64,000 nucleotides of DNA from JBCCQH01 sp039024435. Lineage in GTDB: Bacteria; Bacteroidota; Bacteroidia; J057; JADKCL01. Numbering within the stretch: the first letter of the stretch is position 1; each line of letters starts with the position of its first letter. The position numbers were made by a program, and so were the translations under genes. The DNA lies in contig JBCCQH010000004.1 in assembly GCA_039024435.1 (NCBI GenBank), forward strand, positions 1 to 64,000. The letters are read 5' to 3'. The notes under the pieces were generated by a model that did not search any database, was not told the DNA's origin, and worked only from the letters and a program-made list of their open reading frames with translations. This document shows, one piece after another, positions 26,678-35,524 of this stretch.

Positions 26678-27832
26678 TTACAGCCAGGATTTCCAGTAAT
26701 TCGGATCTTCCATCGCGAGTGCGGCCTGGGTGAGCTTGAGCGGTTTAAAAGTATCGACCATGACCGCCAGTTCATGGGTTGCCTTGGCTCCAATGGATTT
26801 TTCCGCGGTTCCCGGATGCGGGCCGTGCGGAATGCCCATGGGGTGGAGCGACATCATCCCGCGCTCGACGTGCTTGCGGCTCATGAACTCGCCATCCACA
26901 TAATACAGAATTTCATCGGAATCTAGGTTGCTGTGGGCGTACGGGGCGGGAATGGCTTGGGGATGGTAATCAAATAACCGGGGCACGAAGCTGCAAATCA
27001 CGAAGCCCGCAGCGGCAAATGTCTGGTGGACGGGAGGCGGCTGGTGCACCCGACCGGTGATCGGTTCGAAGTCGTGAATCGAAAATGCGTAGGGAAAATA
27101 AAACCCATCCCAGCCAATGTAATCAAATGGATGGCTGCCGTACAAAAAGGGGTACAGCCGGTCTTGCTTTTTGATGCGGACCTCAAATTCGCCCCGCTCA
27201 TCGTGGGTAATCAGGTTACTTGGCTTGCGGAAATCTCGCTCACAAAACGGTGCATGCTCGGCCATTTGGCCGAATCCATTGCGGTAGCGCTTGGGCGTCA
27301 CAATTGGAGAAAACGACTCCACAAAAAAGATGCGATTTTCCTCGCTTTCAAACTCGATCTGGTAAATGACGCCGCGTGGAATCACGAGGTAGTCGCCGTA
27401 CCCAAACGGAATCTGCCCAAATGCCGTCTTGAGTCGCCCCTTGCCTTCGTGGATAAAGATCACTTCGTCGGCGGAAGCATTTTTGTAAAAGTAGTCCCGC
27501 ATCGACTGGCGGGGAGCCGCCACGCCCACGTGGCAATCCGAATTCGTGAAGAGGATCTGGCGGCTTTCAAGAAAGTCATCCACTGGTTCGGCGCGGAACC
27601 CCAGGAAGGAACGGTGCTGCAAGTTGTGGATTTGGGCAACCGCCGGAGAAAGGTCGGTGGCCTCACCGATTGACGTCACCATCGTCGGAGCGTGGACGTG
27701 GTAGACATTGGAGTAGACATTCGAAAATCCTTCGGTGCTCACGAGTTCTTCGCGGTACAGCGTCCCGTCCGGTTTGCGGAACTGCGTGTGTCGCTTGGGT
27801 GGAATCTGACCGAGGCGAAAGTAATGGGGCAT
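26678..27832 (-). CDS. hmgA: Homogentisate 1,2-dioxygenase
   Basis: A 384-residue cupin-type Fe(II) enzyme that opens the homogentisate ring. It keeps the C-terminal metal-binding region (HSNLDSDEILYYVDGEF, then HPMGIPHGPHPG) and the substrate block ITGRVHQPPPVHQTF. The N-terminal beta-sandwich is present (VHAPTMVTSIG, FLGFRAEPVDDF). It is somewhat shorter than the about 430-residue proteobacterial enzymes, as expected for the group with the N-terminus MPHYFRLGQIPPKRH. It precedes hppD; fumarylacetoacetase and maleylacetoacetate isomerase are not in the window. Confidence 0.94.
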   Translation of the reverse strand: MPHYFRLGQIPPKRHTQFRKPDGTLYREELVSTEGFSNVYSNVYHVHAPTMVTSIGEATDLSPAVAQIHNLQHRSFLGFRAEPVDDFLESRQILFTNSDCHVGVAAPRQSMRDYFYKNASADEVIFIHEGKGRLKTAFGQIPFGYGDYLVIPRGVIYQIEFESEENRIFFVESFSPIVTPKRYRNGFGQMAEHAPFCERDFRKPSNLITHDERGEFEVRIKKQDRLYPFLYGSHPFDYIGWDGFYFPYAFSIHDFEPITGRVHQPPPVHQTFAAAGFVICSFVPRLFDYHPQAIPAPYAHSNLDSDEILYYVDGEFMSRKHVERGMMSLHPMGIPHGPHPGTAEKSIGAKATHELAVMVDTFKPLKLTQAALAMEDPNYWKSWL

Positions 27833-27846
27833 AAGCGTAATTTTTG

Positions 27847-27877
27847 CAAAAATAAAAAAGTCTTGCCGTTCGGTAAA
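27847..27877 (-). promoter_or_regulatory. Candidate promoter of hmgA-hppD
   Basis: On the minus strand: TTTA, 19 bases, TATTTTTG (box at 27847-27854), one mismatch from TTTG-N19-TAnnTTTG. The hmgA start codon is only about 15 bases beyond the box, implying a very short leader. Confidence 0.5.
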
Positions 27878-28085
27878 ATGCCGGGAGCTGGTTCTACCGG
27901 TTCAGGAACAAAATTCATTGGGGATGGGCCTGATCTGGCCGTCCATTGCGGGCTTTCCACATCGATTCGCTCAGAAAAGCAATTGATTGAATCATTGAAA
28001 ATAAAGATTTACAATCAACTACTTGTGATTGTAGCGGTAGTCCATGGACCAATGCTACGGTCACAAGAAGCCCCAACTTTAAACC

Positions 28086-29036
28086 CTAAATCTGCGATTT
28101 GCTGGCGTCGGTCAGGGTAGGAGCGGGGTCTTTTTCCAGATCCAACCAGTTGATCGGCTTGAGCCAGCCCATGGTTTGCGCCTCTGCGCTGCCCGGTTCT
28201 GGTTGGTGGGCGTAAATCCAGTTGGCGGTCGGGGGAAGGGACATGAGAATGGATTCGGTGCGTCCGCCCGTGTCCACCCCAAACTTAGTGCCCTTGTCCC
28301 AGAGCAGATTGAACTCCACGTAGCGTCCGCGCCGGTAGAATTGCCACTGCCGGTGGGACTCGGAAAATTCCCGCTGGCGGTTTGGCTCGGCAAGCTGCGT
28401 GTAGGCCGGGACAAAAAACTTTCCCACTGCTTGCACAAATGCCCAGTTCTGGACCTTTTCTTCCGAGGACTTTGCCGCAAGGTGATCAAAAAAGATTCCC
28501 CCGATGCCCCGGGTCTCATCGCGGTGCGGCAAGAAAAAGTAGCGGTCGCACCACTGTTTAAATTCCAGGTAGCTACCGGTGCGGTACCCGTCGCAGATGA
28601 CTTTAAGGTCGCCGTGAAACTGGCGGGCTTGTTCGGGAATGATGTAGGCGGGGGTCACATCAATCCCCCCCCCGAACCAGTGGTGCCCCCGGTAGGTTTC
28701 AAAGTAGCGGATGTTCAGGTGAATCGTGGGCACAAATGGGTGGGACGAGTGAAGCACAATGGACACACCAGTCGCGTGAAACTGAGTTCCTTCGGGCAGG
28801 GACAAGCGTTGGCTGATTTTGGCCGGCATGGGCCCGTGCACGTGGGAAAAGTTAACCCCGCCTTTTTCGATCAGTTTACCGCCGGTAAATACGCGCGTAC
28901 GCCCTCCACCACCGGATGGACGTTTCCAGGTGTCTTCCTGGAATACGCGACCGCTGCCATCCAGGACTTCAAGCCCCCGGCAAATCTCGTCTTGCAAAGA
29001 CTGGAAAGTTGCGGTGATCTCACTCAGTTGCGCCAT
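28086..29036 (-). CDS. hemF: Oxygen-dependent coproporphyrinogen III oxidase
   Basis: A 316-residue enzyme of haem synthesis that converts coproporphyrinogen III to protoporphyrinogen IX with oxygen. The family signature is clear: WKRPSGGGGRTRVFTGG, EKGGVNFSHVHG, HLNIRYFET, WFGGGIDVTPAY, FFLPHRDETRGIGGIFFD, RGRYVEFNLLWDKGTKFG and ESILMSLPP. Length is normal. It starts at the ATG at 29036; a TAGTTTTG box and a perfect 28-bp palindrome lie just upstream and may control it. It stands alone on the minus strand, with 253 bases to hmgA. No oxygen-independent hemN is in the window. Confidence 0.96.
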   Translation of the reverse strand: MAQLSEITATFQSLQDEICRGLEVLDGSGRVFQEDTWKRPSGGGGRTRVFTGGKLIEKGGVNFSHVHGPMPAKISQRLSLPEGTQFHATGVSIVLHSSHPFVPTIHLNIRYFETYRGHHWFGGGIDVTPAYIIPEQARQFHGDLKVICDGYRTGSYLEFKQWCDRYFFLPHRDETRGIGGIFFDHLAAKSSEEKVQNWAFVQAVGKFFVPAYTQLAEPNRQREFSESHRQWQFYRRGRYVEFNLLWDKGTKFGVDTGGRTESILMSLPPTANWIYAHQPEPGSAEAQTMGWLKPINWLDLEKDPAPTLTDASKSQI

Positions 29037-29063
29037 GGCCCAGGATTATTGTATGCATTGGCG

Positions 29064-29071
29064 CAAAACTA
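29064..29071 (-). promoter_or_regulatory. -7 box of the hemF promoter
   Basis: TAGTTTTG on the minus strand fits TAnnTTTG. It lies 28 bases before the hemF start. The matching -33 element is weak (a TTTTTTG run sits only 12 bases upstream), which could mean dependence on an activator. Confidence 0.4.
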
Positions 29072-29094
29072 GGAAAGTTCCGCCAAAAAAGAGA

Positions 29095-29122
29095 TCACCA
29101 CGTTTCAAGTGAAACGTGGTGA
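29095..29122. promoter_or_regulatory. Perfect 28-bp palindrome upstream of hemF, candidate operator
   Basis: Arms TCACCACGTTTCA (29095-29107) and TGAAACGTGGTGA (29110-29122) are exact inverted repeats around a 2-base AG spacer. There is no T tract, so it is a poor terminator. It ends 23 bases upstream of the -7 box, near the expected -33 position, a typical place for a dimeric regulator. Confidence 0.55.
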
Positions 29123-29629
29123 AATTTCGTTACTAGCCTGCTAAATGAAAGTAACCAGGAATTAAAAATAGGCACATTTTGCATCCTGTTGCATAAATAT
29201 ACGAAATAATTGCGGAAAATGTTATTCTACCGGTTTAACGGGGAGAATGCTGGACTGTGTGGATGAGGGCGTGGTCCAAATGGCAATTCAGTTGCGAAGT
29301 CGGTACCACTTGTTGGGAAAAGATCAAGTGCAATAAAAAATAGGGGACTCAAGCACATAGTGCGAGTCACCCTACCCCTTGCTCTGTAAGTGCCAAGAAT
29401 GTTCTTGACACGCCACAATAATAGCAATGGAATCGGAGAAATCCTAATATAATTCCGTCGAAGGCGTCTCATTGAGGTGCATGCATTGCAATTGTTTCGC
29501 GCTCAGAAGGGATTTCCGAAGAATCTCTTCAGCCCGTAACTCGATTTAGAAGCCCCCTAAATCGTTTTGGCCGATAAGTGTTAATCGCCAGAGCCTGATC
29601 GCGATATTTTTCAAAAAAAATGAAAAAAA
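29123..29629. other. Long intergenic region between hemF and the DUF1573 gene
   Basis: No protein gene is supported. It contains copy 2 of the structured repeat (29341-29385) and a near-perfect inverted repeat GTGCCAAGAA-TG-TTCTTGACAC (29390-29411). The first 100 bases are A+T-rich. Confidence 0.5.
29341..29385 (-). repeat. Structured repeat, copy 2, terminator-like on the minus strand
   Basis: On the minus strand: AGAGCAAGGGG, then a stem TAGGGTGACTCGCAC / GTGCTTGAGTCCCCTA with a 3-base loop and TT bulge, then TTTTTTATT. Compared with copy 1 at 10672-10719, a C-G pair in the upper stem is G-C here. It lies about 245 bases beyond the DUF1573 gene stop. Confidence 0.6.
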
Positions 29630-30796
29630 TTATTTCGCCCGGACAATCGTCGCTCCGATTTTCAAAATGCGAATCGGATGATTGGGGTCCGAACTGATCA
29701 GGACCACTTCTTTTTCTTCCCGTCCTACCCGACCTTGGGTTGCGAAAATGACCCGCATTTCTGTGGATTCCCCGGGCGAGACCACTTCGGCCAGGGGCTC
29801 AATTTCGATGCAGGTACACCCAGAACTTGCTTTCCGCAGGTGCAGATCCCCCTTGCCGTTGTTGGTGAGCCGAAAGGTGGTGATTGCGGGTTCCCCTTCC
29901 GCCAACCTACCAAAATCGTGGGTTGCCCGGTCGAGCAAGAGGTGGCCCATCTGTGCCCGCTCCCCACTATTCTTAGGGAAGCGTTCCCGGAGGTCCACGC
30001 TGACATTGAGCCGCTTCATGGGCCGGTCGCGGTCATCGGTGGCGAGGAAAATATTTTCAAAACAGAAGCCCCAATCGTCCTTTTTCGCCGCATCGTAGGT
30101 CAGCCGCAGATGGACCGTATCCCCGGGGGCGATTTTTCCCGTGGTAATCTCCGGTTTCAAGTGGCGCGGGATTACCGATTTCCCCCGATTGAAGCGAATG
30201 GGGCGATCCCCATCGTTGTACATCACGGTGCTCAGGGTTGCCGATTGGTCTTTGTAGAGCCGGCCGTAGGTAAAGTGGTTCGTTTTGAAGCGCAGATTGC
30301 CTTCGGCAAAGGGGTAAAAATCTTGCGGGCCCTTGGGGCGGGGGATGACCTTGCCTGAGATGGTAAGGGAATGGTACTTGGTCGTACCGTTGGTGGTCAC
30401 GACGATCTGCTTCTTGAAGGCGCCCGGTCGCCCGAGAGGATTGAAAACGACCTTGACGAAGCCTTGGGAGCCGGCTGCGACGGTATCGCGGGTGTAAATC
30501 GGAGAAGTACAGCCGCAGGAAGCTTTTACTTGTTCAAGTACAACCGGTCCGCGCCCGATGTTTTCAAATGGAAAAATGGCCTCCACTTTGCCGTCGGCTT
30601 CGTTGATATCGCCGAGGTACTTGGACTTTTCCGGAAAGCGCACCTTGCCCTGGGTCCAGGCAAATGGGCCACTGAGCATTCCCAGAGCAGTCATGAACAG
30701 CAGTATTCGCCACCATTTTGCGCCTCGTGCCGGGCAGGCGTAGGATCCTGGCTGCCTTTCGCCAATCTTTTTTCTAACTTGTGCTTCCTTTTTCAA
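29630..30796 (-). CDS. Exported protein with two DUF1573 domains
   Basis: Up to 388 residues. A hydrophobic stretch at about 29-47 (WWRILLFMTALGMLSGPFAW) acts as signal or anchor, so the true start may be inside the first 30 residues; the upstream gene is only 26 bases away and the extreme N-terminus is odd (MKKEAQVRKKIGERQPG). Two DUF1573 (ASH-like beta-sandwich) units are seen: one near 55-145 (FPFENIGRGPVVLEQVKASCGCTSP in outline, with the CGC motif), the other near 290-385 (THDFGRLAEGEPAITTFRL, SSGCTCIEIEPL). The molecular role is unknown. It is divergent from the polyphosphate kinase gene. Confidence 0.85.
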   Translation of the reverse strand: MKKEAQVRKKIGERQPGSYACPARGAKWWRILLFMTALGMLSGPFAWTQGKVRFPEKSKYLGDINEADGKVEAIFPFENIGRGPVVLEQVKASCGCTSPIYTRDTVAAGSQGFVKVVFNPLGRPGAFKKQIVVTTNGTTKYHSLTISGKVIPRPKGPQDFYPFAEGNLRFKTNHFTYGRLYKDQSATLSTVMYNDGDRPIRFNRGKSVIPRHLKPEITTGKIAPGDTVHLRLTYDAAKKDDWGFCFENIFLATDDRDRPMKRLNVSVDLRERFPKNSGERAQMGHLLLDRATHDFGRLAEGEPAITTFRLTNNGKGDLHLRKASSGCTCIEIEPLAEVVSPGESTEMRVIFATQGRVGREEKEVVLISSDPNHPIRILKIGATIVRAK

Positions 30797-30822
30797 ACCA
30801 AGATCAAATTACGCAACGCAGC

Positions 30823-31707
30823 ATGAATCTTAAAATCGATCTGCAGGATTTCTACTTTAATCCCGAGCAACCCGGGACCGTTACCGAGCTTCCCAATGCC
30901 GTGGATCCTCTTTACGACGGCAAAAAAGCCTACCGCAAATTGCTTGCCGAGTACAAGGATGAAATCAAGGACTTGCAAAACATGATGTTTGCCCATGATC
31001 GATACAGTATGTTGCTCATATTTCAGGGCATGGATACTGCCGGTAAGGGGGGCGCCATCCGCCACGTCATGAGTGGAATCAGCGCCGCCGGGGTCCAGGT
31101 CAGTGCCTTTAAACGTCCTTCCAGCCTGGAATTGGACCACGACTGGATGTGGCGCTCCACCACCCGCTTGCCCGAACGGGGCCGCATCGGGATTTTCGAC
31201 CGTTCGTACTACGAAGAAGTTTTGGTGGTCAAGGTTCATCCCAGCATCTTGCACGACGTGCAGCGCATCCCCCAGGAGCACACCCGCACAGAGGCGAGCG
31301 TATGGGAAAGCCGTTACGGGGATATCCGCAACTTTGAAGATTTCCTTCACCGCAACGGTACCCAGGTGGTGAAATTTTTTATCAATATTTCCAAGGACGA
31401 ACAGAAAAAGCGCTTGCTGGACCGGATCGACCGACCAGAGAAAAACTGGAAGATGAGCCTGAGCGATGTAAAAGAGCGCGGCCACTGGGATGCCTACATG
31501 CAGGCATATCAGGACTTGTTGGCGGCCACCAGTCGTCCCCAAGCGCCGTGGTACGTCATTCCGGGAAACGACAAAAAGAATGCTCGTCTGATTATTTCTC
31601 AAATTGTGCTGCATCATCTCCGTGGATTCGAGATGCATTATCCACAACCCACCGATGAGTTTCGTCAAAAGCTGCTCGGAGTTCGCAAGGCGCTGGAAAA
31701 CAGTTAA
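30823..31707 (+). CDS. ppk2: Polyphosphate kinase 2 family protein
   Basis: About 294 residues from the ATG at 30823; the earlier ATG at 30781 would overlap the divergent gene. Walker A FQGMDTAGKGG (68-78) and Walker B region GRIGIFDRSYYEEVLVVKVHP mark a PPK2 enzyme, which moves phosphate between polyphosphate and nucleotides. Also seen are KRPSSLELDHDWMWR and SKDEQKKRLLDR (lid). It is a single-domain member about 294 residues long; whether it acts on AMP, ADP or GDP cannot be told from sequence. It stands alone on the plus strand. Confidence 0.93.
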   Translation: MNLKIDLQDFYFNPEQPGTVTELPNAVDPLYDGKKAYRKLLAEYKDEIKDLQNMMFAHDRYSMLLIFQGMDTAGKGGAIRHVMSGISAAGVQVSAFKRPSSLELDHDWMWRSTTRLPERGRIGIFDRSYYEEVLVVKVHPSILHDVQRIPQEHTRTEASVWESRYGDIRNFEDFLHRNGTQVVKFFINISKDEQKKRLLDRIDRPEKNWKMSLSDVKERGHWDAYMQAYQDLLAATSRPQAPWYVIPGNDKKNARLIISQIVLHHLRGFEMHYPQPTDEFRQKLLGVRKALENS

Positions 31708-31944
31708 TTATCCGAAATATGACTGTCCACTAATGGTGCAGGTTGCCGGAAGTTGGTGATTGGGAAAATGCGCCAGGGCGAAAAAATTGGCGGCATATCC
31801 TGACCACGGAGTGTGCAAAACCGGATGCACGCTTACTTCGCCTAAACCTTAGGGTCTGGCTTTTCGTTATAACAACGTTTTACATTAACTTTAACCTTAT
31901 TTTCTTACGAAAAATAAGCTGTAACAATAAGGATAACTTTTTGA

Positions 31945-33987
31945 ATGGCTGGAAAACCAGATAATCAGAACAACTCCCAAGGCTCAAAAGGGCCCGGGTT
32001 CCCGAGAGGATCGGGCAATATCTATTGGATATATGCTCTGATTCTGCTCTTTATCATCTTCGCGACCTATTTCTTCCCCTCCGGAAGCAATAAAAAGGAG
32101 ATTACGTCTACCAAGTTCAAGTCGGAGCTTGTTCCGAAAGGATACGTGGACAGTGTGGTCATCATCAACCAGAAGGACTTTGAGATCTGGTTGACCGATG
32201 AAGCCCTCAACCGTCCCGAATACGCCGAGCTATTTCCTGCAAATACCCCCGCCGCCCGCGGTCCTCACTTCGCTTTCGATGGCGGAAGAGGTACCGAAAC
32301 CATCCAGGAATTTGTGGAAGAAAATAAAATCCCGCTGCGCAACCTGGAAAAGCCAGATTACTTTGGCACCATCCTGCAATTCTTATTGCCGATCGCAATC
32401 CTGATTGCTTTGTGGGTCTTTTTTATGCGCCGCATCGGTGGCGCGGGTCCCGGTGGCCAAATCTTCAACATCGGAAAAAGCAAAGCCTCCCTCTACGATA
32501 AGGAAAACAAAGTCGAAGTCACTTTTGACGATGTGGCGGGCCTGGAAGAGGCCAAAGAAGAGGTGGTCGAAGTGGTCGACTTCCTGAAAGATCCCAGCCG
32601 ATTCACGCGGCTCGGAGGCCACATCCCCAAAGGGGTGCTGCTGGTCGGCCCTCCCGGAACCGGTAAAACGCTGCTGGCCAAAGCGGTCGCCGGCGAGGCC
32701 AAAGTGCCATTCTTCTCCCTGAGTGGCTCCGACTTTGTGGAAATGTTTGTGGGGGTAGGTGCAGCCCGGGTTCGGGACCTCTTTAAGCAAGCCAAAGACA
32801 AGGCACCCTGTATCGTATTCATCGATGAGATCGATGCGATTGGGCGCGCCCGGGGCCGCAACAACATCACCGGCGGCAATGACGAACGGGAAAACACCCT
32901 GAATCAATTGCTCGTGGAAATGGACGGCTTCAACTCGGATACGGGGGTCATTTTGATGGCGGCCACCAACCGCCCCGATGTGCTCGACTCCGCTTTGCTA
33001 CGTCCAGGACGTTTTGACCGGCAAATCGGCATTGACCGACCGGATCTCAAGGGGCGCGAAGCGATCTTCAAAGTACACTTGAAAAAGATCAAGCTCGGCA
33101 ATGATGTCGAAGCAGCAAAACTCGCCGCGCAAACTCCGGGATTTGTCGGAGCCGACATCATGAATGTTTGCAACGAGGCGGCCCTCATCGCCGCCCGGAA
33201 AAACAAAGACTTCGTCACCATGGACGATTTCCAAGACGCGGTCGACCGGGTGATCGGTGGATTGGAGAAAAAAAACAAGATCATTTCTCCGGAAGAAAAG
33301 CGGGTCATCGCCTACCACGAAGCGGGCCACGCCGTGGCCGGCTGGTTCCTGGAGCACGCTTATCCGCTCGTCAAGGTAACCATTGTGCCGCGCGGTTTGG
33401 CCGCGCTCGGCTACGCCCAGTATTTGCCCAAAGAGCAATACCTGTACTCTACCGAGCAGATGCTCGACCAGATGTGCGTTTCCCTCGGTGGACGGGTTGC
33501 CGAAGACTTGGTTTTCGGTCGGATCACGACCGGTGCGCAGAATGACTTGGAGCGAGTTACCAAATCGGCTTACGAAATGATCACCGTCTACGGCATGAAC
33601 GATAAGATCGGCAACGTGTCTTTCGTGGACCGCGACGGCGAATTCAGCTTCAGCAAGCCGTATTCGGAAAAGACCGCCCACGAAATCGACATGGAAGTCC
33701 GCAACATCATTGATGAATCGTATGATCGCACCCGGCAGTTGTTGGTCGATCACCGTGACGCCCTGGAGAAGGTTGCGCAAGAGTTGCTTTCCAAGGAAGT
33801 GCTTTTCATGGACGATTTGAAGCGCCTCATCGGGCCACGGCCCTTCGGTGATGGCGGCAGTGCGACCCTGAGTGGGAGTGCGCCGGCAAAAGACGAAGAA
33901 GCAACTGAGTCTGAAACCGAAGCCAAGGTCGACTTAGACAAGAAACCCTCCGATGAATCGAGCGACGAGACCTCGGTCATCGCTTAA
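31945..33987 (+). CDS. ftsH: ATP-dependent membrane zinc metalloprotease FtsH
   Basis: A 680-residue AAA+ protease of the cytoplasmic membrane that degrades unstable membrane and regulatory proteins. It has an N-terminal helix (about 27-45), a periplasmic domain, and a second helix (about 137-155, LLPIAILIALWVFFM). Walker A GPPGTGKT is at 235-242, Walker B IVFIDEIDAIGRARG follows, the second region of homology includes ATNRPDVLDSALLRPGRFDRQI, and the protease site HEAGH is at 458-462. The C-terminus is an acidic, low-complexity tail (DEEATESETEAKVDLDKKPSDE). It is a single gene with an A+T-rich 237-base leader and no certain promoter. Confidence 0.98.
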   Translation: MAGKPDNQNNSQGSKGPGFPRGSGNIYWIYALILLFIIFATYFFPSGSNKKEITSTKFKSELVPKGYVDSVVIINQKDFEIWLTDEALNRPEYAELFPANTPAARGPHFAFDGGRGTETIQEFVEENKIPLRNLEKPDYFGTILQFLLPIAILIALWVFFMRRIGGAGPGGQIFNIGKSKASLYDKENKVEVTFDDVAGLEEAKEEVVEVVDFLKDPSRFTRLGGHIPKGVLLVGPPGTGKTLLAKAVAGEAKVPFFSLSGSDFVEMFVGVGAARVRDLFKQAKDKAPCIVFIDEIDAIGRARGRNNITGGNDERENTLNQLLVEMDGFNSDTGVILMAATNRPDVLDSALLRPGRFDRQIGIDRPDLKGREAIFKVHLKKIKLGNDVEAAKLAAQTPGFVGADIMNVCNEAALIAARKNKDFVTMDDFQDAVDRVIGGLEKKNKIISPEEKRVIAYHEAGHAVAGWFLEHAYPLVKVTIVPRGLAALGYAQYLPKEQYLYSTEQMLDQMCVSLGGRVAEDLVFGRITTGAQNDLERVTKSAYEMITVYGMNDKIGNVSFVDRDGEFSFSKPYSEKTAHEIDMEVRNIIDESYDRTRQLLVDHRDALEKVAQELLSKEVLFMDDLKRLIGPRPFGDGGSATLSGSAPAKDEEATESETEAKVDLDKKPSDESSDETSVIA

Positions 33988-34011
33988 ATCCCACAGAGTA
34001 GGAATGGAATT

Positions 34012-34042
34012 GCGGGGCAACGTGTACAGCACGTTGCCCCGC
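34012..34042. terminator. G+C-rich hairpin between ftsH and modC
   Basis: Arms GCGGGGCAACGTG (34012-34024) and CACGTTGCCCCGC (34030-34042) with a TACAG loop. It lies between two convergent genes and probably ends both transcripts, although no long T tract follows. Confidence 0.65.
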
Positions 34043-34048
34043 TTGCGT

Positions 34049-34732
34049 TTAGCCGCTTGCCCATCCGTCCGCGACCCGTGCATCCTCCACGAGTTGCCCA
34101 TCCTGCAAGACCAAAACCCGCTCGGCCAACCGTCGGACCTCGTCCTTGCGGTGGCTAACCATAATCGTGATGGGAGTGTATTCGGCGTGAAAATCGGCGA
34201 CGACCCGGTACATCCGCTCCCGTGTAGCATCGTCCAGGGCGGCAAATGCCTCATCCAGCAACAGCAATTGGGGCTGGCGGGCCAGGGCCCGCATCAGGGC
34301 GACCCGCTGGGCTTGCCCCCCGGACAGTTCAGGCGGTCGCCGGGAAGCAAGGTCCTCCAAGCCGGCCATCTCCAGCAGCCGACTGATCGCGGCGGGATCG
34401 CGCAGGGATTTGGGCTGGGCGAATTCCAGGTTTTGCCGCACGCTCATATTCGGGAAGAGGGCATAATCTTGGAATACAAGCCCCACTGAGCGTTTTCCCG
34501 GGGGTAAATGTTGGTGCTTTGCGGCATCGTTCCACCGGGTGTCACCTAAGGCAATCGTCCCTTCACTGGGCCGATCAAGCCCGGCCAGCAGGCGCAGCAG
34601 GGTTGATTTTCCCGAACCCGAGGGACCGTAAAGTGCGGTGAAAGTACCTGCCATGAGGCGGGCTTGCACCCGCAATTGAAAGGCGGGGCTCCGGGACCGA
34701 AAGCGGTGTACGATGTCGAGTTGCAACTGCAT
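34049..34732 (-). CDS. modC: Molybdate-type ABC transporter ATPase, short form
   Basis: A 227-residue nucleotide-binding subunit. Walker A YGPSGSGKST, Q-loop FQDYALFPNMSV, signature LSGGQAQRVALMRAL, Walker B LLLLDEAFAALDD and the His switch MVSHRKDEV are all intact. It stops soon after the ATPase core and lacks the C-terminal TOBE/molybdate-binding domain found in about 350-residue ModC proteins. Its ATG directly follows the modB stop (TGAATG), so the two are coupled. The substrate could be molybdate, tungstate or sulfate; the permease favours molybdate. Confidence 0.85.
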   Translation of the reverse strand: MQLQLDIVHRFRSRSPAFQLRVQARLMAGTFTALYGPSGSGKSTLLRLLAGLDRPSEGTIALGDTRWNDAAKHQHLPPGKRSVGLVFQDYALFPNMSVRQNLEFAQPKSLRDPAAISRLLEMAGLEDLASRRPPELSGGQAQRVALMRALARQPQLLLLDEAFAALDDATRERMYRVVADFHAEYTPITIMVSHRKDEVRRLAERVLVLQDGQLVEDARVADGWASG

Positions 34733-35401
34733 TCAGAAGAGGGTTTGGGCGCGGTGGCGGTTGAGGGTATACACTGCGACCAGGATCACAAAGGAAAATA
34801 GCAGGAGTACGAGGGCGTAACGGTTGGCCGCCGCGTAGTTGAGCGACTCTACCTCGTCGTATACCGCGATGGAGGCCACCCGGGTCCGTCCGGGCAGACT
34901 GCCCCCGATCATGAGCACCACCCCAAATTCCCCAATGGTATGGGCGAAACTCAGCACCAAAGCGGTCAACACACTGCTTTTCATATTGGGCAGAAGGACA
35001 TGCCGCAGGATTTCGAAGCGGCTTTTGCCCAGCGTTTCCGCCGCCTCCCGCAGATTGCGCGGAACCGATTGAAAGCCCGCTTGCAGGGGTTGAACCATAA
35101 AAGGAAAGCTGTAGATGACCGAGGCGACCACCAGGCCCGCAAAGGAAAAGACCAAGCGCAAGCCGAAAGTGTCCCGCAGAAACGCACCGAAGCTGTTTTC
35201 GGGGCTGAAGGCCACCAAGAGATAGAAGCCGAGCACCGAAGGCGGCAGGACCAGGGGCAAACTGACCACGGCTTCGATGACCGGCTTGCCGGGAAAACGG
35301 GTACGGGACAGCCACCAGGCCAGCGGCAGACCGATCACAAACAGGATCAGCGTTGTCACGACGGCCAATTTGAGGGTCAACAGCAAAGGAGTCCAGTCCA
35401 T
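34733..35401 (-). CDS. modB: Molybdate-type ABC transporter permease
   Basis: About 222 residues from the ATG at 35401 (MDWTPLLLTLKLAV), the usual ModB start; the frame can be opened to 35467. Five to six membrane segments are visible, with the permease signature EAAETLGKSRFEILRHVLLPNM and FAHTIGEFGVVLMIGGSLPG, which is typical of ModB. It makes the channel with ModC. No modA-like binding protein gene lies next to it: upstream is an unrelated secreted protein and downstream is ftsH. Confidence 0.9.
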   Translation of the reverse strand: MDWTPLLLTLKLAVVTTLILFVIGLPLAWWLSRTRFPGKPVIEAVVSLPLVLPPSVLGFYLLVAFSPENSFGAFLRDTFGLRLVFSFAGLVVASVIYSFPFMVQPLQAGFQSVPRNLREAAETLGKSRFEILRHVLLPNMKSSVLTALVLSFAHTIGEFGVVLMIGGSLPGRTRVASIAVYDEVESLNYAAANRYALVLLLFSFVILVAVYTLNRHRAQTLF

Positions 35402-35524
35402 GCGGTGAAGATATTCATTTCCCGCGCCGGAAACACGCAAAATAGCGGGCAAATGATCGGAGAACACGCACTGCTGAAACGCAGAGTGAGGCGAGGAAAA
35501 AGGAACAATTGGTGGCGAAAGTGC

